DNA of 64,000 nucleotides, from contig NC_039361.1 of assembly GCF_003573695.1 (NCBI RefSeq), forward strand, positions 98,086,279 through 98,150,278, in the 5' to 3' direction. Below, in pieces: positions 1 through 11,370 of the stretch. Both the position numbers and the translations under genes were made by a program. The stretch comes from Papaver somniferum (lineage: Eukaryota > Streptophyta > Magnoliopsida > Ranunculales > Papaveraceae). Within the stretch, counting starts at the first letter, position 1, and the number at the start of each line of letters is the position of its first letter. A model generated the notes under the pieces. The model was not told the origin of the DNA. It made no database searches and worked only from the letters and a program-made list of their open reading frames with translations.

Positions 1-399
1 GTCTAGGAGCATTAATTATCTGTGAATTGAGATATATGAGCTTGTTTAACGTCATATTTTCTTTATATTATAGTCAGGGAAAACATTGTTGCATTCTATT
101 GACGTTGTTGCTTTATACTAGCAGGCAAGCTGTCTAGGAGCCGTCCAATCATTCGATTTTATATAGAATTAATTATTGAAATTGCTCAGTATTTATGAGA
201 TATGTCGTTGACTCAGCTGAGAGACTGCACATCCACATGTACTCTGAGAGATAAAATTCTCAGTCAGAGATTCTTGTGGCACGAGCTTTCATGCTTTCGA
301 CGAGAGACATGAGTCTCAATACTCATTTGATTGCTGGATCAGGAGTACTATAATTACGGTTTTACGATTTTAACCCTTGTCAAAAATCCACCATCTACA
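1..399 (-). repeat. Element A left LTR (3' LTR in element orientation), partial
   Basis: These bases align with 11232-11627 of the right LTR with scattered substitutions and end in the same CCATCTACA. Only the last ~400 bases are inside the window. The repeated module with CTGTCTAGGAGC is visible at the start and again near 130. Confidence 0.9.
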
Positions 400-415
400 T
401 TAAGTCCCCTGCTTA
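400..415 (-). other. Polypurine tract of element A
   Basis: Read on the minus strand, a purine-rich AAGCAGGGGA followed by CTTAA sits directly before the LTR start TGTAGATGG. The same sequence stands at the equivalent place in B (23091-23106), and a variant (AAGCAGGAAA) in D (34206-34220). This is where plus-strand DNA synthesis would be primed. Confidence 0.65.
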
Positions 416-704
416 GTGATGGACAGTCATGTTCCTCAGTCGGCACTAAATGGTGAATTTCCAGTTACAGACAAAAACAAGTAATTGAACTTAGTCGTAA
501 GAGAAGACGTTACCGGATTTATGACTAAATGAGAAAACCATGGCTTGAATGAAAACCCCAGTGGCCTGATAGAGCGTCATCCAACGAGCGTAAATTGGTG
601 TAAACCCGCTGATTTGATGGTGGAACCTAGGTTGGTTCAGGATACACGGGCCGGGCCCGAATAAGGAAATCCTTGTGAAATTAGGTTTTGGAAATAAAAT
701 TTGG

Positions 705-712
705 TATAAAAG
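705..712 (+). promoter_or_regulatory. TATA box of the antisense PMD gene (element A)
   Basis: TATAAAAG is followed about 30 bases later by a pyrimidine-rich leader. The same box stands at the homologous position in element D (34520-34527), about 310 bp from the LTR edge in both. It drives the strand opposite to the retrotransposon genes. Promoter activity is inferred from conservation and spacing. Confidence 0.6.
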
Positions 713-734
713 GGATTAATCCTTTTCTTTTTTT

Positions 735-3700
735 TATTTCACCAAAAACCGACCACCACCTTCATCACCTTACCTCCTTCACGTCAACAGCATGAGAAGG
801 AATAATTGCCGGAGCGCCACCGCCGTCCGACCAACTTCCGGCCGGCGCCGACCAGGTAAGTGGTAAAAAAAAATTGATTGCTGATTTCATAAGTTTTAAA
901 TGCTTTGATCATGTTAAAATTTTATACATGTGGATATATGAGTGTTAGTTTTGTTGACAACCCTTATTTTAGAAAACGTATGTTCGTTCGATCGTTAGTT
1001 CAAGAGACTAGCAATAATCCCTAGATTGAGAGAGATTTTCTTTTTAAATAGGCTTGTGTCCAGTGATAAAATTTTGTTATGAGCTTTCATGGAAACCAAA
1101 AATTTATCTCAAAATATGTGAGCTTTCACAAAATCAAAATAATCCCTCGTTTCAAAGATGGACGATAGTACGAAGGAAAAAGATTTTTTATGAAATCGTG
1201 ACCAATTCATGGATTTTTTTTTTGAAACCGTGACACATATAATGCCACATATTTATTTACGTGAGTAAATAAAGGTTTTGAAAATTTTACGTGATTTATT
1301 CACGTTAATCATTGTTTCGTAAAATCAAAACATAGGTTTTGAGTAGCCCTTTAACTTAAACAATTTATTTATGAAATATTGTCTCGGTGTAAGTTTCATA
1401 GCTCAATTGTGGATGTTTATACTATGAAAATTATGTTCATGATTTTTATGAAAATCGGGTTTCAAATTTCAAATGATAAGGCTTTGTTCGTTATTGCAGG
1501 TTTTTAAAGAACGAACTAATTTCGGAGTGTTAACTCTTATATCACAATCACTGCTAGTGGAATTGTAAAGAGGTAAGAGTTAAAGATTACCATTTTTGTA
1601 GATGCCTGCATGAATATTTTGTTGTCAGATTGTGTAGCTCCATCATATTGTCGAAGTTTGCGTCTCGTATGACAATATTCTGAAATAATGTTTCCACACA
1701 TTACAGCTACTTCGCAAATATGTCTGGCTCCCAGGAAAATGATGCCTCTAGAGACGATATGTGTATGGATGAGACCTCCGCTGGTGAAGAAGAAGAAGAA
1801 ACTCCTGGGCTCAAAAACGTTCCAAATATAGATTATGCATTTTTCGCGGTTCAACAGAGAACTGAAAAACGTCTTCAATCTCCAGCATTTCACCTTCTGA
1901 TAAATCCCAGAGAGGTAGTTCTGAAAAAATTGGTGACTCCTCGAACAACTATTCGATTTTTTCTTGAACGGGGACTTTTTCTTGCGTCAATTATAGAATT
2001 CAAGATTTCTCAACGACCTTTAGAAAAATTCTCTGGGTGGGCGAGACATATGCTGGGTTTTCCTCGTGTTAGATCCATGTTGGATAGAGCACAGGTGACT
2101 AGGGCTATTCAAGCATCTGGATATTTGTTCATTTTCCATGATGCGTGAGGTATTGTAGCTCTACTTGCTCGCTGGTGCATTCCAACTCATACCTTCATAT
2201 GCAAATGGGGAGAGTTTACTATTACTTTGGAGGATGTAGTTGCTTTGTTGCACCTCCCAATCACGGGTAACTTCCCTGAAGAGCTTTCAGCAGAGGAGAC
2301 AGTAGTTTCCAACATCTTGACAGTTGAGATGAAGAGAATTAATAAGGTGCCCACTGGTTAACACACTGGTGTCCACGAGATACCCCTCTTGACGAACCTG
2401 ACGTATGTTATCTATTGCTGCTTTCTTGTGTTTATGGTTGTCCAGGGACGTTTTTGAAGACCTCGGAACTTTGTTAAAGCCGTTTGTAATCCCTTTTGCC
2501 ATTAAGATGGCTCATGGTGAACAACTTCCCATAGGTAGTATATTCTTGGGTTCTTTGTACTCTAACCTGGACTCCTTGGTTATAGACTCCAGCGTTTCGA
2601 ATGGTTTTGTGAATGCTACGCCAATACGATGGTTCTCCAGGCCTTGATGTGGGAGCGCTTCAAGAATTATGCACTTATTCCTCGTAATATCTTGCAAGGG
2701 CTGAATGCTGCTGATTCTCATCGTATTTTTCCTGAGAAGGATAATGCCAGGATTATGCGCTGGTCTGCAAAGCAACCTCAATCAAAGACACGTCTCATCG
2801 ATGTGTTAGACAATGAATATGAGTTTAATTTCCGTCCCTGGGTGCTAGTTCCTTCTTATGTTTCTCAATTGAAAACTTTCAATACTGAAGAAAGTATGAC
2901 TTTGAAATCTGGTGTTGACTTGAACGATGAGAAAGATCATTCATATTGATATCGGCAATATATAGAGACTTTTCAGTAGAGGAATACAACTTCGATAGAG
3001 CAGCTCGTCAGATGGGTATGGATTAATGCGTTCCAACTTTTCGAAGAAGGAAACCATCAGTGGAACAGCTTAAGACCTGTTTAGATCGCACACGTGTGGA
3101 AAGAGGTTCTTACTGGTTTTCTTGTTCTGAACGAATCACATATGTAACTCCAGGTTACATAGGTTTCTGGGATCAGCAGCTTGAGCGTTTACACGATTTT
3201 GTAATGGTTGGCCAACTTTTAGTGAAAGAGCCTCCTTCTGCTGATATGATTGCTTCTCGACCAATATTGAAACCAATCTCTGGCGGTGATAAGCGAAAGG
3301 AATCTCCAGGATGTTCACCAGTATGTATCTTTTACATATTCTTCATTAGATTAAAATAACTTCTTTTGATTATCACATCAATTTTCTTTTGCAGGACGAT
3401 CGTACTGTGAGACCTCGAATCGAAGTAAACTTCTCAGAAGCATAAACAGTCATTCACGGTGGAGAAGACAGGAACAAGAATTGTAAGTTGTTACCTAACA
3501 CCATAAAATCCCCAGTTGTTTCCTTGGCGAGTTGTCAATACTTTTCTGCCGTGACTTTTTCCTATCCGTATTACTAGGATCGTAAACCAGAATTTGTTAT
3601 TTGGTTAAAGAACTTTGCTCCATCAAGTATTGATGGTCTTCAATTTTCTGCTGCTGGGCAGACGATTTCTGACTTGAGTGTTGAAGAAGAGAATGATGTG

Positions 3701-5284
3701 AGTACTCTTCCACATAGCCAAATATGATGCTCCGTAGGTAAAATGCTAATGGTTTGAAAATATGTCCAGGAGGATGTCGCCATGGAAGTGGAGAGTGCTG
3801 ATACTCGTTCATCCTCGGAGAATAGAGATAAAGAAAATTCCCAAGGTTCAAAACCGAATGGAAGTAATGAGACTCTTGATGTTGACGCGGGCAAATCCGA
3901 TCCTTTGAACATTTCAGAAACCACCCAATTAAGTATTTCCATTGCATTTTATCCATATAAACATGAAATTGTTGATTTATGAATGACTGAACGAGAATCC
4001 ATATGCATATACGAAAAACTTTGCTGAAATACGTCGCCAGAAAATTCAGAACTCAGTCTTTTAGCAAAAACGCCATAAAATCTTCATCTGAAGTCGGATT
4101 TTCACGGTCTGCATATGTATCTTCAATCCCGGAAAATTTCAAAATTTAGCAAGGAAGCTTTTTAAGTTTTGGGAATGTTTAGGGCCTGAAAAAGGCAAAA
4201 CAGTGAGCTTCCAGGAGACTTTCAGAACTTTTTCAGACTGTATGTTGTCCAATGTTTTGACCATATCTCCTTGCTCGTTTATTGGATTGTTATGAAATTT
4301 TGATATGTTGTACAGAACATCCATAAGAAGAGAATGGTATATAACTAATCCTCAGATTCCTTGTATATTGTTCCCATTTTGTCATTTTGTACAGGGCAGA
4401 GTAAAATCTCTTCAGATGAGCTTGCCGCAAAACGTATTTTTACGAATTTCACGCTATTTTATCGCGTCTTGAGTGCATAATAATGAACCTTGATGATGTT
4501 GTATTTTATGATCCTAGATTGGTTTCTATTTCTAGATTGCTCTAACCTCATGTAATCTTCGTATTAGGTGCCAAATACCAAAGTTGAGGATACTGAAATC
4601 AATAATGATAATGCGAGCAGCCCTGGAGTTATTGATGCAGAGACAACCATCCCTGCAATTCAAGGTCATGATAGGGTTGTTACTGAAGTTATGGAAACCT
4701 CGATTGTTGCTACTCCAGTAGTAGAATAAACCGAGCCACAAGTAGAGGAGACTGAAGAAACTACTGCCATGACCGTAGAAGTTGCTCCAGTAATTGAGAA
4801 CCATATAGTGGTGCATGAATATCTAAGTGCGGGAGTTGATTTTGATCCTCCATTTGATGCATCGCTTCCATATCATGAATTAGTTGGTAGATTCGGCGTT
4901 CCTATTGGATATGCAGGCTTGTACGAGAAGATATGAAGGAAGTTTGGTCACGTCATTATTACCAGAGACTCTGGACGCGCTTATGCTTTAACAATGCAAG
5001 TAAGTGTCATCTTGCGTGTTGTAAGTGATATATGCGCTAGGGACAGAAATACTGTGACTCCGGATGTACCCTTTGATTGGGAGTTCAACGTGAAGTGGCT
5101 TCGTAAGAAAATAGATGAAAATAAGAACTCGTGTAAGAATAACATACCCTTTCCCAATGATACTGTGATGGAGAAGGAAGACAAGATTGCTAAGTTGACT
5201 GAGGAGCTGAACACGGAGAAGGCGGAATTTCAAGTCTTGAAGGATGCAGAGGATCAAAAATATTTCTTTGCTGATTTTCTTTGA
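735..5284 (+). pseudogene. Plant mobile domain (PMD) protein gene, multi-exon, antisense inside element A; broken
   Basis: Probable exons are ~735-855, 1500-1572, 1707-3320, 3395-3526, 3611-3697, 3770-3928 and 4568-5284. Splice signals include CAG/GTAAGT at 855/856 and TTACAG before 1707. The likely start ATG is at 1720, giving an acidic Ser/Glu-rich N-terminus. The PMD core lies in exon 3 near 2160-2280: a tryptophan followed by THTF, then WGEF, then ITLEDVV and LHLP. The rest of the domain continues to about 3300. The last exon encodes an FGVPIGY-containing region and ends in a predicted coiled coil (about 5175-5260). PMDs occur in DNA transposons, in Tat retrotransposons and in host proteins of the MAIN/MAIL type; their biochemical role is unclear. 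The frame is broken by a stop at 2146-2148, frameshifts near 2340-2400 and stops at 4726-4728 and 4934-4936. The donors after 3526 and 3928 are degenerate. Confidence 0.72.
4021..4567 (+). other. Large conserved intron of the PMD gene (element A)
   Basis: This non-coding stretch matches about 24590-25010 in B and 37870-38451 in D, by eye over several hundred bases. Shared blocks include GAAACAGTAAACTTCCAG-like and GAAGAGAATGGTATAT motifs. It ends in an ATTAG acceptor at 4563-4567. No reading frame is conserved across the three copies. Confidence 0.55.
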
Positions 5285-5570
5285 TTTCCCTTTTCATAAT
5301 CTCTTGAACTTTTGAGAGATGTGAGGTTTTATTTTGGTTTTCATATTGATTGGTTTTGGATTGGTAGGTGATTGAGGATTTTCTTTTGGGTTTGATAGAG
5401 ATTTTTTTTAAGCAAAATGAACTGAACTTCGATAAATTCCTGAATTCAAATACAATGCGAGTATTGCAAACGTTTTGGAGAAAGTGAAATACAATGAAAG
5501 AAAATCTTAAATGCCAAATCCCAGACGTCGTGAATGCTCAAACGCCCAGTACCTCAAATGCTTAACAATT

Positions 5571-5950
5571 TCAGGCGTCAAATGCCTTAAGCCATTTCTC
5601 ATGGATCACGGGCATGGTCCTGCCATATGTGTTGATAAGTTTGTAGTAGCCTCCAGTTATGGATCTTGCAACCATGAAAGGTCCTTCCCAATTGGAGTTT
5701 CTTGCAGAATAGAGATTCTTAGTTTCTTTAAGAACTAAATCTCCTTCCTTGAATTTGTTATACTTGGTCATCCGCGCCTTGAATATTTTCTGTTGATTCG
5801 GAATTCCTCGTGTGACGGGATTCCATGGTTGCGGCACATATGGACACTCGTGCAGAGGGGAGTTCCAGCATACTGTCTGTCATGCTTATCCATGTCTTCA
5901 ACAATAAATCTTTTGAGAGCATGCTCAGTTTGCAGAAACTCTGTATTCAA
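5571..5950 (-). pseudogene. Integrase C-terminal tail of Tat-like pol (element A)
   Basis: The 88-codon frame ending at 5571 contains a GIPNQQKIF start, the EGDLVLKE strand typical of the integrase C-terminal beta-barrel, NWEGPF, and GGYYKL before the stop. In gypsy elements this domain lies at the extreme pol C-terminus and binds DNA. The HHCC zinc finger and DDE core that should precede it are missing, as are reverse transcriptase and RNase H. An upstream frame (5950-5768) overlaps it in another phase, which indicates a frameshift. Its stop lies 287 bp from the convergent PMD gene's stop. An equivalent tail survives in element D. Confidence 0.7.
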
Positions 5951-5983
5951 CCATTTGGTGTATTATTTCCGTGGTGAAGCTAT

Positions 5984-6790
5984 CTACTCGTAGCTCTTTG
6001 CGACAGCTAAGTTGTTAGTGGGGAGAAGTCCTCGAACCAGAGCAACATAATTAAACATTGGTACTATAGGCGCATGAAGAGGAATCAGACTTTCCTGACT
6101 ACGAAACCTTTTGAAGAAAGAATGTGCACTTTCTCCAGGTTTCTGTGCTAATTCCACCAAGGCTTTAACTCTCTCCAGATGCTCGAATGATGGAGTATCT
6201 TCCATTTCTTCTAAGTCAGAGCTTTCTTCAATCGAAGGGACTAGAGTCACTTTTCCGGGGTGAATCCAAGGTCGTCCAAGAATCATGTCATATCCGGGAT
6301 CTTCCCGGATTATATAAAACTTGGCCTCAGTGCAGACCGATTTTTCTTTGACCTTAAGAGTGATGTGGCCGTATGCATCTCTGAGTGTCCCTTCGTGATC
6401 TCTGATTGACATGGGAGCATGTGTAGCTTCTTGTCGAGTAATGCCAGCAGCTCTGAGAGTTTTCAAAGGAATGATGTTGATGGAAGTGCCAACATCAACA
6501 AATGTTCTCTTGAATTCGTTTCCTTCAATATGCACTGTGGTGAGCAGTCCCCAGTCATACATTTCCTTGTAAGTGGTCGGAGGTTCAGGAGGTACTTCTG
6601 GAATCGGTAGACGTTTCCCAGACACTATATTGTTCAGAGCCATGAACATGTCACCCCTCTGCGTCTTCGACAGATAGAGCAATTCACAGACATGTTCGAT
6701 CAATGACTGAACTGCTTCTTTGACTGGTTTTTCAGAGATGGAGAAAGTCATGACTGGGAGAGGATCTCTGTGTACTCCTTCAGTTCCCAA
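5984..6790 (-). pseudogene. Aspartic protease (retropepsin-like) region of element A
   Basis: The 268-codon open frame begins in the gag-protease linker (EAVQSLIEHV, then GKRLPIPEV). It reaches YKEMYDWGLL, then a retropepsin-like active-site segment in which D-V-G-T-S precedes INIIPL, and closes with the conserved ILGRPWIH. Retropepsins cleave the Gag-Pol polyprotein as dimers. About 80 residues after the protease resemble a gag-core fragment (GESAHSFFKRF, then a GLLP motif) rather than reverse transcriptase, which suggests a rearranged junction. The frame is offset from gag upstream, so a frameshift separates them. It is unlikely to be made as a normal Gag-Pro protein. Confidence 0.72.
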
Positions 6791-6799
6791 GTTAAGCTC

Positions 6800-8301
6800 T
6801 CCCGATTCAAACTTTTCCCTGAATATGCGTCTTAAGACTCTGCAGTCACTTGTGGGATGATTGTCGAACCTGTGGAAGCGGCAGTAACGAGGACTTTCAA
6901 TGTCTTATTCAGTCGGTTCTTTCTTAACATATGACAACTTGATAGCACCATCTTGGATCCAAGCATCCAGGAGTTCGATCACCTCTTCAATGGAAAGAGG
7001 AAAGTCAGATGCGTCTTGATTAGGAGCCTATGTGCGCTGGTCAGGTGCTTGTGCATCTTGCTTATCCTTCCTTTGTACTTTTGAAGGGGCTGAGGTATGC
7101 TTGCGCGGTGGTTCGGATTTCCGTTTGCTCCCTTTTGCGACAGCGTTTGTGGAAGGCTGGAGGTTGTACTGCTTGTTGATCAGACGCCTGCTACTCGAGC
7201 GTCTCGCGGTTCTTCAGCCTTTGTGGCTTTTGTTCTTTCCAGTAAAGCGGGTGAAGTAGTTGCCGATATCTTCGCCGCTTCATGAAGCTCTGAGAAGGTA
7301 TGGAAACGAAGATTTTCCAACAAAGCTCTATAGACCGAGATCATGCCGTTGATACACAAGTATACAAGTTGTTGCTCCGTGACGTTTGGATCATGACAGT
7401 CCAGGGCCTGGACTCTGAATCTTTTCACGTAGCCATTGAGATGTTCATTGTTCCTCCGAAACATTCTTCCAAGATCAGAGAGAGTAACTTGCTCTGACAC
7501 AAATATGTACTTTCTGAAGAAAGCATTAATCATTTCTCCCCAATTGTTGATAGTTCCTGGTGCGATGTTGTTGTACTAGGTGTATGCCCTTCCTTCCAAG
7601 GATTTTGAAAATTCTTTGAGGCGAACAACATGGTTATGCTGATGTTCGCCCAAGGCTTCCAGGAACCGAGGAACATGCTCCCGAGCATTGCCTGTTCTGT
7701 CATATTAAGTGAAGGTTGGTGAGGTATAACCTTTTGGAAGAGGAATCCTTTGCGTAGCAGCAGGGTATGGAGGCTGGTGACGATGGATATGTGACGTCTT
7801 ATCTTTTCCATGGTTCTCCAAGAGGCGTTCCAAATCTTCTCGAGTAATGAAATTTGATGATTCCTTCGCTGATGGATCGTCTGCATCTTTGCGGAATTCG
7901 CCATCATCCACCGTATGAATTGGAACTACTTCAGGATCAACATCTGAGGATGTTTCCTTTTATTTTCCTTTTCCTTGAGTCTTCTCTGACATCTTGTCAG
8001 TGAGAGTCTTGAGATAATTGAATAGCTCATTCTGTGTTGCAGCCATGTCAGTTTGATTCTTTGCAAGTGTCTCTTGCACCTTGATAAGATCAACCATGGT
8101 AGGTGGTATATTTCCCCTGACTTCCTCAGGGTGTCGTCCGAACAGGGGATGACCTTCCATGTTAGCGTGAGGAGGAATAACATCACCAACGTCAGTGTTA
8201 GAGTCCGGAATGGTTTCCGGGATATCCTCATTGTTATTGTTGCTAGTGCAAGCGTCGTTTGTGTTGGAACCTGTAACTAACCCAGACCTAAGTCCAACCA
8301 T
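6800..8301 (-). pseudogene. Gag of Tat-like element A, interrupted by stops
   Basis: The start ATG lies at 8301, about 45 bases downstream (minus strand) of the PBS. One frame from 8301 to about 7180 holds an N-terminal region (MVGLRSG start), a coiled-coil-like KTLTDKMSEK stretch, the conserved ITREDLERLL linker and a gag core containing YVKRFRVQALD and LCINGMI. Stops interrupt it at 7960-7962, 7705-7707, just before 7533 and at 7180-7182. The C-terminal zinc-like region, with a CRFHR-type and D-C motif as in other Tat elements, is near 6850-6900 but out of frame. Gag would form the capsid and package RNA. The equivalent in D keeps the same order. Confidence 0.72.
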
Positions 8302-8336
8302 CTTTGTGAATACTGAGATTGCAACCGAGAGAATGA

Positions 8337-8356
8337 TATCCCACTGTGGTCGCCAA
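8337..8356 (-). other. Primer-binding site of element A
   Basis: On the minus strand, two bases after the LTR end, the sequence reads TTGGCGACCACAGTGGGATA. The same site follows the LTRs of B (28049-28068) and D (54136-54155, last bases GATTA instead of GATAT). Its complement ends in CCA as a tRNA 3' end should. A tRNA-Arg type is common in Tat/Ogre elements, but I cannot confirm the isoacceptor. Confidence 0.75.
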
Positions 8357-8775
8357 TCTGTAGATGGGGAAAAACTATTTGCTGGTTTTTACGGAATTGA
8401 GGATATGACCGTACAAAGACTCCTTGAACCGAGAAAATGCTCAACCTCACACAGATACACTGAAAGAATGGAGTGCTTTAAGTTTGAGAGATCAATCTGT
8501 AGGACTCCGGCCTAAACCAAGACAATGGCCGTTCCAGAGTTAATTCGGTCAGAAGAGAGGATGGGTTGATCTGTAGGAGGGAAGCTGAGAAATGTGTGAT
8601 ATCAATGGTGATCGAGATTGTAGGTGTGTTGTGTATTCTGCGTAAGAAATTTCCGAATGATTGAATTTTACTCAGGTGAGAGTGATTTCTCAGACGATGA
8701 GTTCGTGTAGACGAAGGATTGTCTGTGTGAACTTGTCGAGAAATTCTTGTCTGTTTCAATCAGGATTCAGAGACT

Positions 8776-8783
8776 TATTTATA
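8776..8783 (-). promoter_or_regulatory. LTR TATA box (element A)
   Basis: TATAAATA on the minus strand. Identical boxes are at the same LTR position in B (19845-19852 and 28481-28488) and D left (32030-32037), while D right (54553-54560) has TATAAACA. It is oriented to transcribe gag. Confidence 0.65.
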
Positions 8784-9177
8784 TTGCTGGAATTGTGAAA
8801 ACCTTGATCCCAGGAAGTGTGACAGTTGTTGAAATCAAAGAGTGGGGAAATGGGAAATCGTGTCAAAACCAGTTGCTCATCGTACGGAGACTTGGTTGAT
8901 TATCCATCCACTACTTTGCTAACTGCTTCAACTGATTGCATGACTTGCTCACATTCTGATCGTGTGCATGAACACACGTGTCGTAGACCGCCAGACCAAA
9001 ACCCTAGTTAATATCCCCCCATGTGACACGATTGATGTCTCGTGGTTTTAGTTTGTCAGTTGATGACTTCATGGGACGATGAATCCATGTATTGCTGAGT
9101 TGAACGTGATTTGAAAATGTTCTGAGACTCACGAATTGAACGTGTCTGTTGAGACGGGGGTATAATTCTCGAATAGA

Positions 9178-9400
9178 TGTTGATAGCTAAAGTGAACAAA
9201 TATTGTTCATTTGATGAATCGCTGAATATTGATGGTTGAACCAATATTCCTTGATGCGAGCAAATATTGCTCATCTGAGCAAATGATGCTCGTTTGATGA
9301 ATTATTGAATATTGGTAGTTGAACCAATATTGTTTAGTCTGAGAAAATATTGCTCGTCTGAGCGAACGTTGCTCATTTTATGAAGTATTGGTAGCAGGAC
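9178..9400. repeat. Degenerate hairpin repeats with GAGCAAATATTGCTC motif (element A LTR)
   Basis: Several copies of a short imperfect palindrome (GAGCAA - 3 to 4 bases - TTGCTC) alternate with ATTGAATATTGGTAGTTGAACC blocks. They correspond to the better preserved 57-bp array in the B LTRs. Confidence 0.6.
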
Positions 9401-10124
9401 CAAATAAATATTAATTTAAAGTATTGGCGACCGAACCAAGTATAATTAATTAGAGTGATGACCATGGGATCAACATAAAATTTAGTGTTTGAATCTGGAA
9501 TTATGAACCTTGGATTCAAAACCCTAATTTTGATCAATTGTTGAATTGATGATTTATTGAAAACCGTTCATAATATGAAGGAGGGACCGGCTACATGGGA
9601 TGATGAATCGACCGTGTAGCTCCCAGATGCTCAAGTGAGCAAAATTCCAAAGTCTCCTGAAGACCAGTTGGTGAAAAGATGATTAAATGCTGGTTTAATC
9701 ATTTTTTTTTTTAAATAATGCTCATGTGAGGGTTAGGTAATAAAACCTAATTATGGAGAGATGAGGGATCGACCAAAAGGGCATGAGACCGTCCCTTGGT
9801 GGTTGTGGGACCAGCTGATGGTCGTCTAAGCAAACTCCTAGTTGTTTGAGAATAGTTTGGACCCAATATGAGCAATTGAGAAAATTAGGTCAAAATTATT
9901 AAAATATGTGGGACCGGATATTTGCAAACCTTAGGGCCAGCCTTGGTCGGTTAAGGAGACATTCCCGCGTCACCATAATATCCATGTCTCAGTCCTGAGA
10001 ATTTCAATATTTTCCGATGCGCGTTTGAGGAACATTTTGAGAAAATATGAAGGATTCAGGGTTTTGCTGAAACTGGGGAATCTTCATGAGATGATGAAAA
10101 ATAATTAATAAAATAGGATATTTG

Positions 10125-10917
10125 CAAGGTGTGGGACCGGCCAACTAGCAAGCTCGGTCCCGCAACACCTTTCCCAATTTTATGTAATTCCCCTGATGTG
10201 AGGGAAATATCATGCAACTGAGGAATTTCATGAAGTTAAGGAATTTCCATGAGATTATGGAAATAATAATAATAAAATAGGGAGTCATGTAGTGTGGGAC
10301 CGGCTATGGAAAAGGCATGGCCGGCTGGCCAAAGAGCCCGTCCCAAGGCACTTTTCCCAATTTTATTATATTTTTCATGATTTTAGGGAAATATCATAAA
10401 ATCAAGAGGTTTGTTGAAACCAAGGAATTTGCTGAAATCAGGGAGTTTCCATGAGATGAGGGAAACAAAAAAAAAAATAATAATAAAATAAGGGGCGTGT
10501 GGCACCGGCTAGAGCATGACCGGCCGGCTAGGGCCCGGTCCCATGAGTTTCCCTAATTTTACATTATTTTCATGACTTGAGGGAAATTTCATGAATTCGA
10601 GAAATTTTCATGGGATGAGGGAAATAATAATAAAATAATTAGGAGTCATGAGGTGTGGGACCGGACACGGCTAGGGCATGGCCGGCCGGCTAGTAAGTCC
10701 GGTCCCACGATATCTTTCCTAATTTATTATTATTTCTTTGATACGAGGAAACACCATGAGACCGGGGAGTTTCCTTGAGACGAAGGAGATTTGCTCAAAT
10801 GAAGGGATTTTCATGAGATCAAGGAAAATAATAAAATATGATAAAATATAAAATTGGGCGTGGGACTGGCCACGGCACGCCCGGACGGCCGGTGGGGGAA
10901 ATCTCCCAACGCCCCGA
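10125..10917. repeat. Five-unit array of GC-rich palindromes in element A LTR
   Basis: Units begin near 10125, 10288, 10497, 10655 and 10858 (period about 160-205 bp). Each has a GTGTGGGACCGG-like left arm, a GGCATGGCCGGCCGGC-like centre and a CCGGTCCC-like right arm. These are followed by AT-rich spacer with TTTCATGA and AATAATAATAAAAT. The arms can fold into strong stem-loops. Confidence 0.75.
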
Positions 10918-11210
10918 TTAATATTTTATTATTTTCTTCATATTTTGCATAGGTTCATCGTTCCTTCGTGTTTTGGAATGCTCGTTTGTGCATTCAGGTG
11001 CTCGTTTGTGCATTATTTCTGAGTACACTTACACCATTTTGGTCAGGACTTACTCGAGAGCTGCTCAGATGTCCGTACGTCAAATATTTATCACTAACCC
11101 ATGGAATTCTGCTGGGAAGAACCACAAATTTAAGTGACGAAATATTACGAAGGATCGTAGAATATTGTTGAATATTTAGTTAACGATTAGAGATAATTAA
11201 TTGATGGATC

Positions 11211-11370
11211 TATACTAGCAGGCATGCTGTCTAGGAGCATTAATAATCTGAGAATTGAGAGATATGAGATTGTTGAACGTCATATTTTGTTTATATTATA
11301 GTCAGGGAAAACATTGTTGCATCCTGAAGACGTTTTTGCTCTATACTAGCAGGCAAGCTGTCTAGGAGCC
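11211..11370. repeat. 131-bp tandem module near LTR end (element A)
   Basis: TATACTAGCAGGCATGCTG at 11211 recurs with one change at 11342, each followed by TCTAGGAGC. The same module occurs in the left LTR near 115-145. Confidence 0.65.

Noticed and set aside
3597..3956. Minus frames opposite PMD exons 5-6
   Set aside because: Shadow of the + strand exons. Minus-strand element genes end at 5571.
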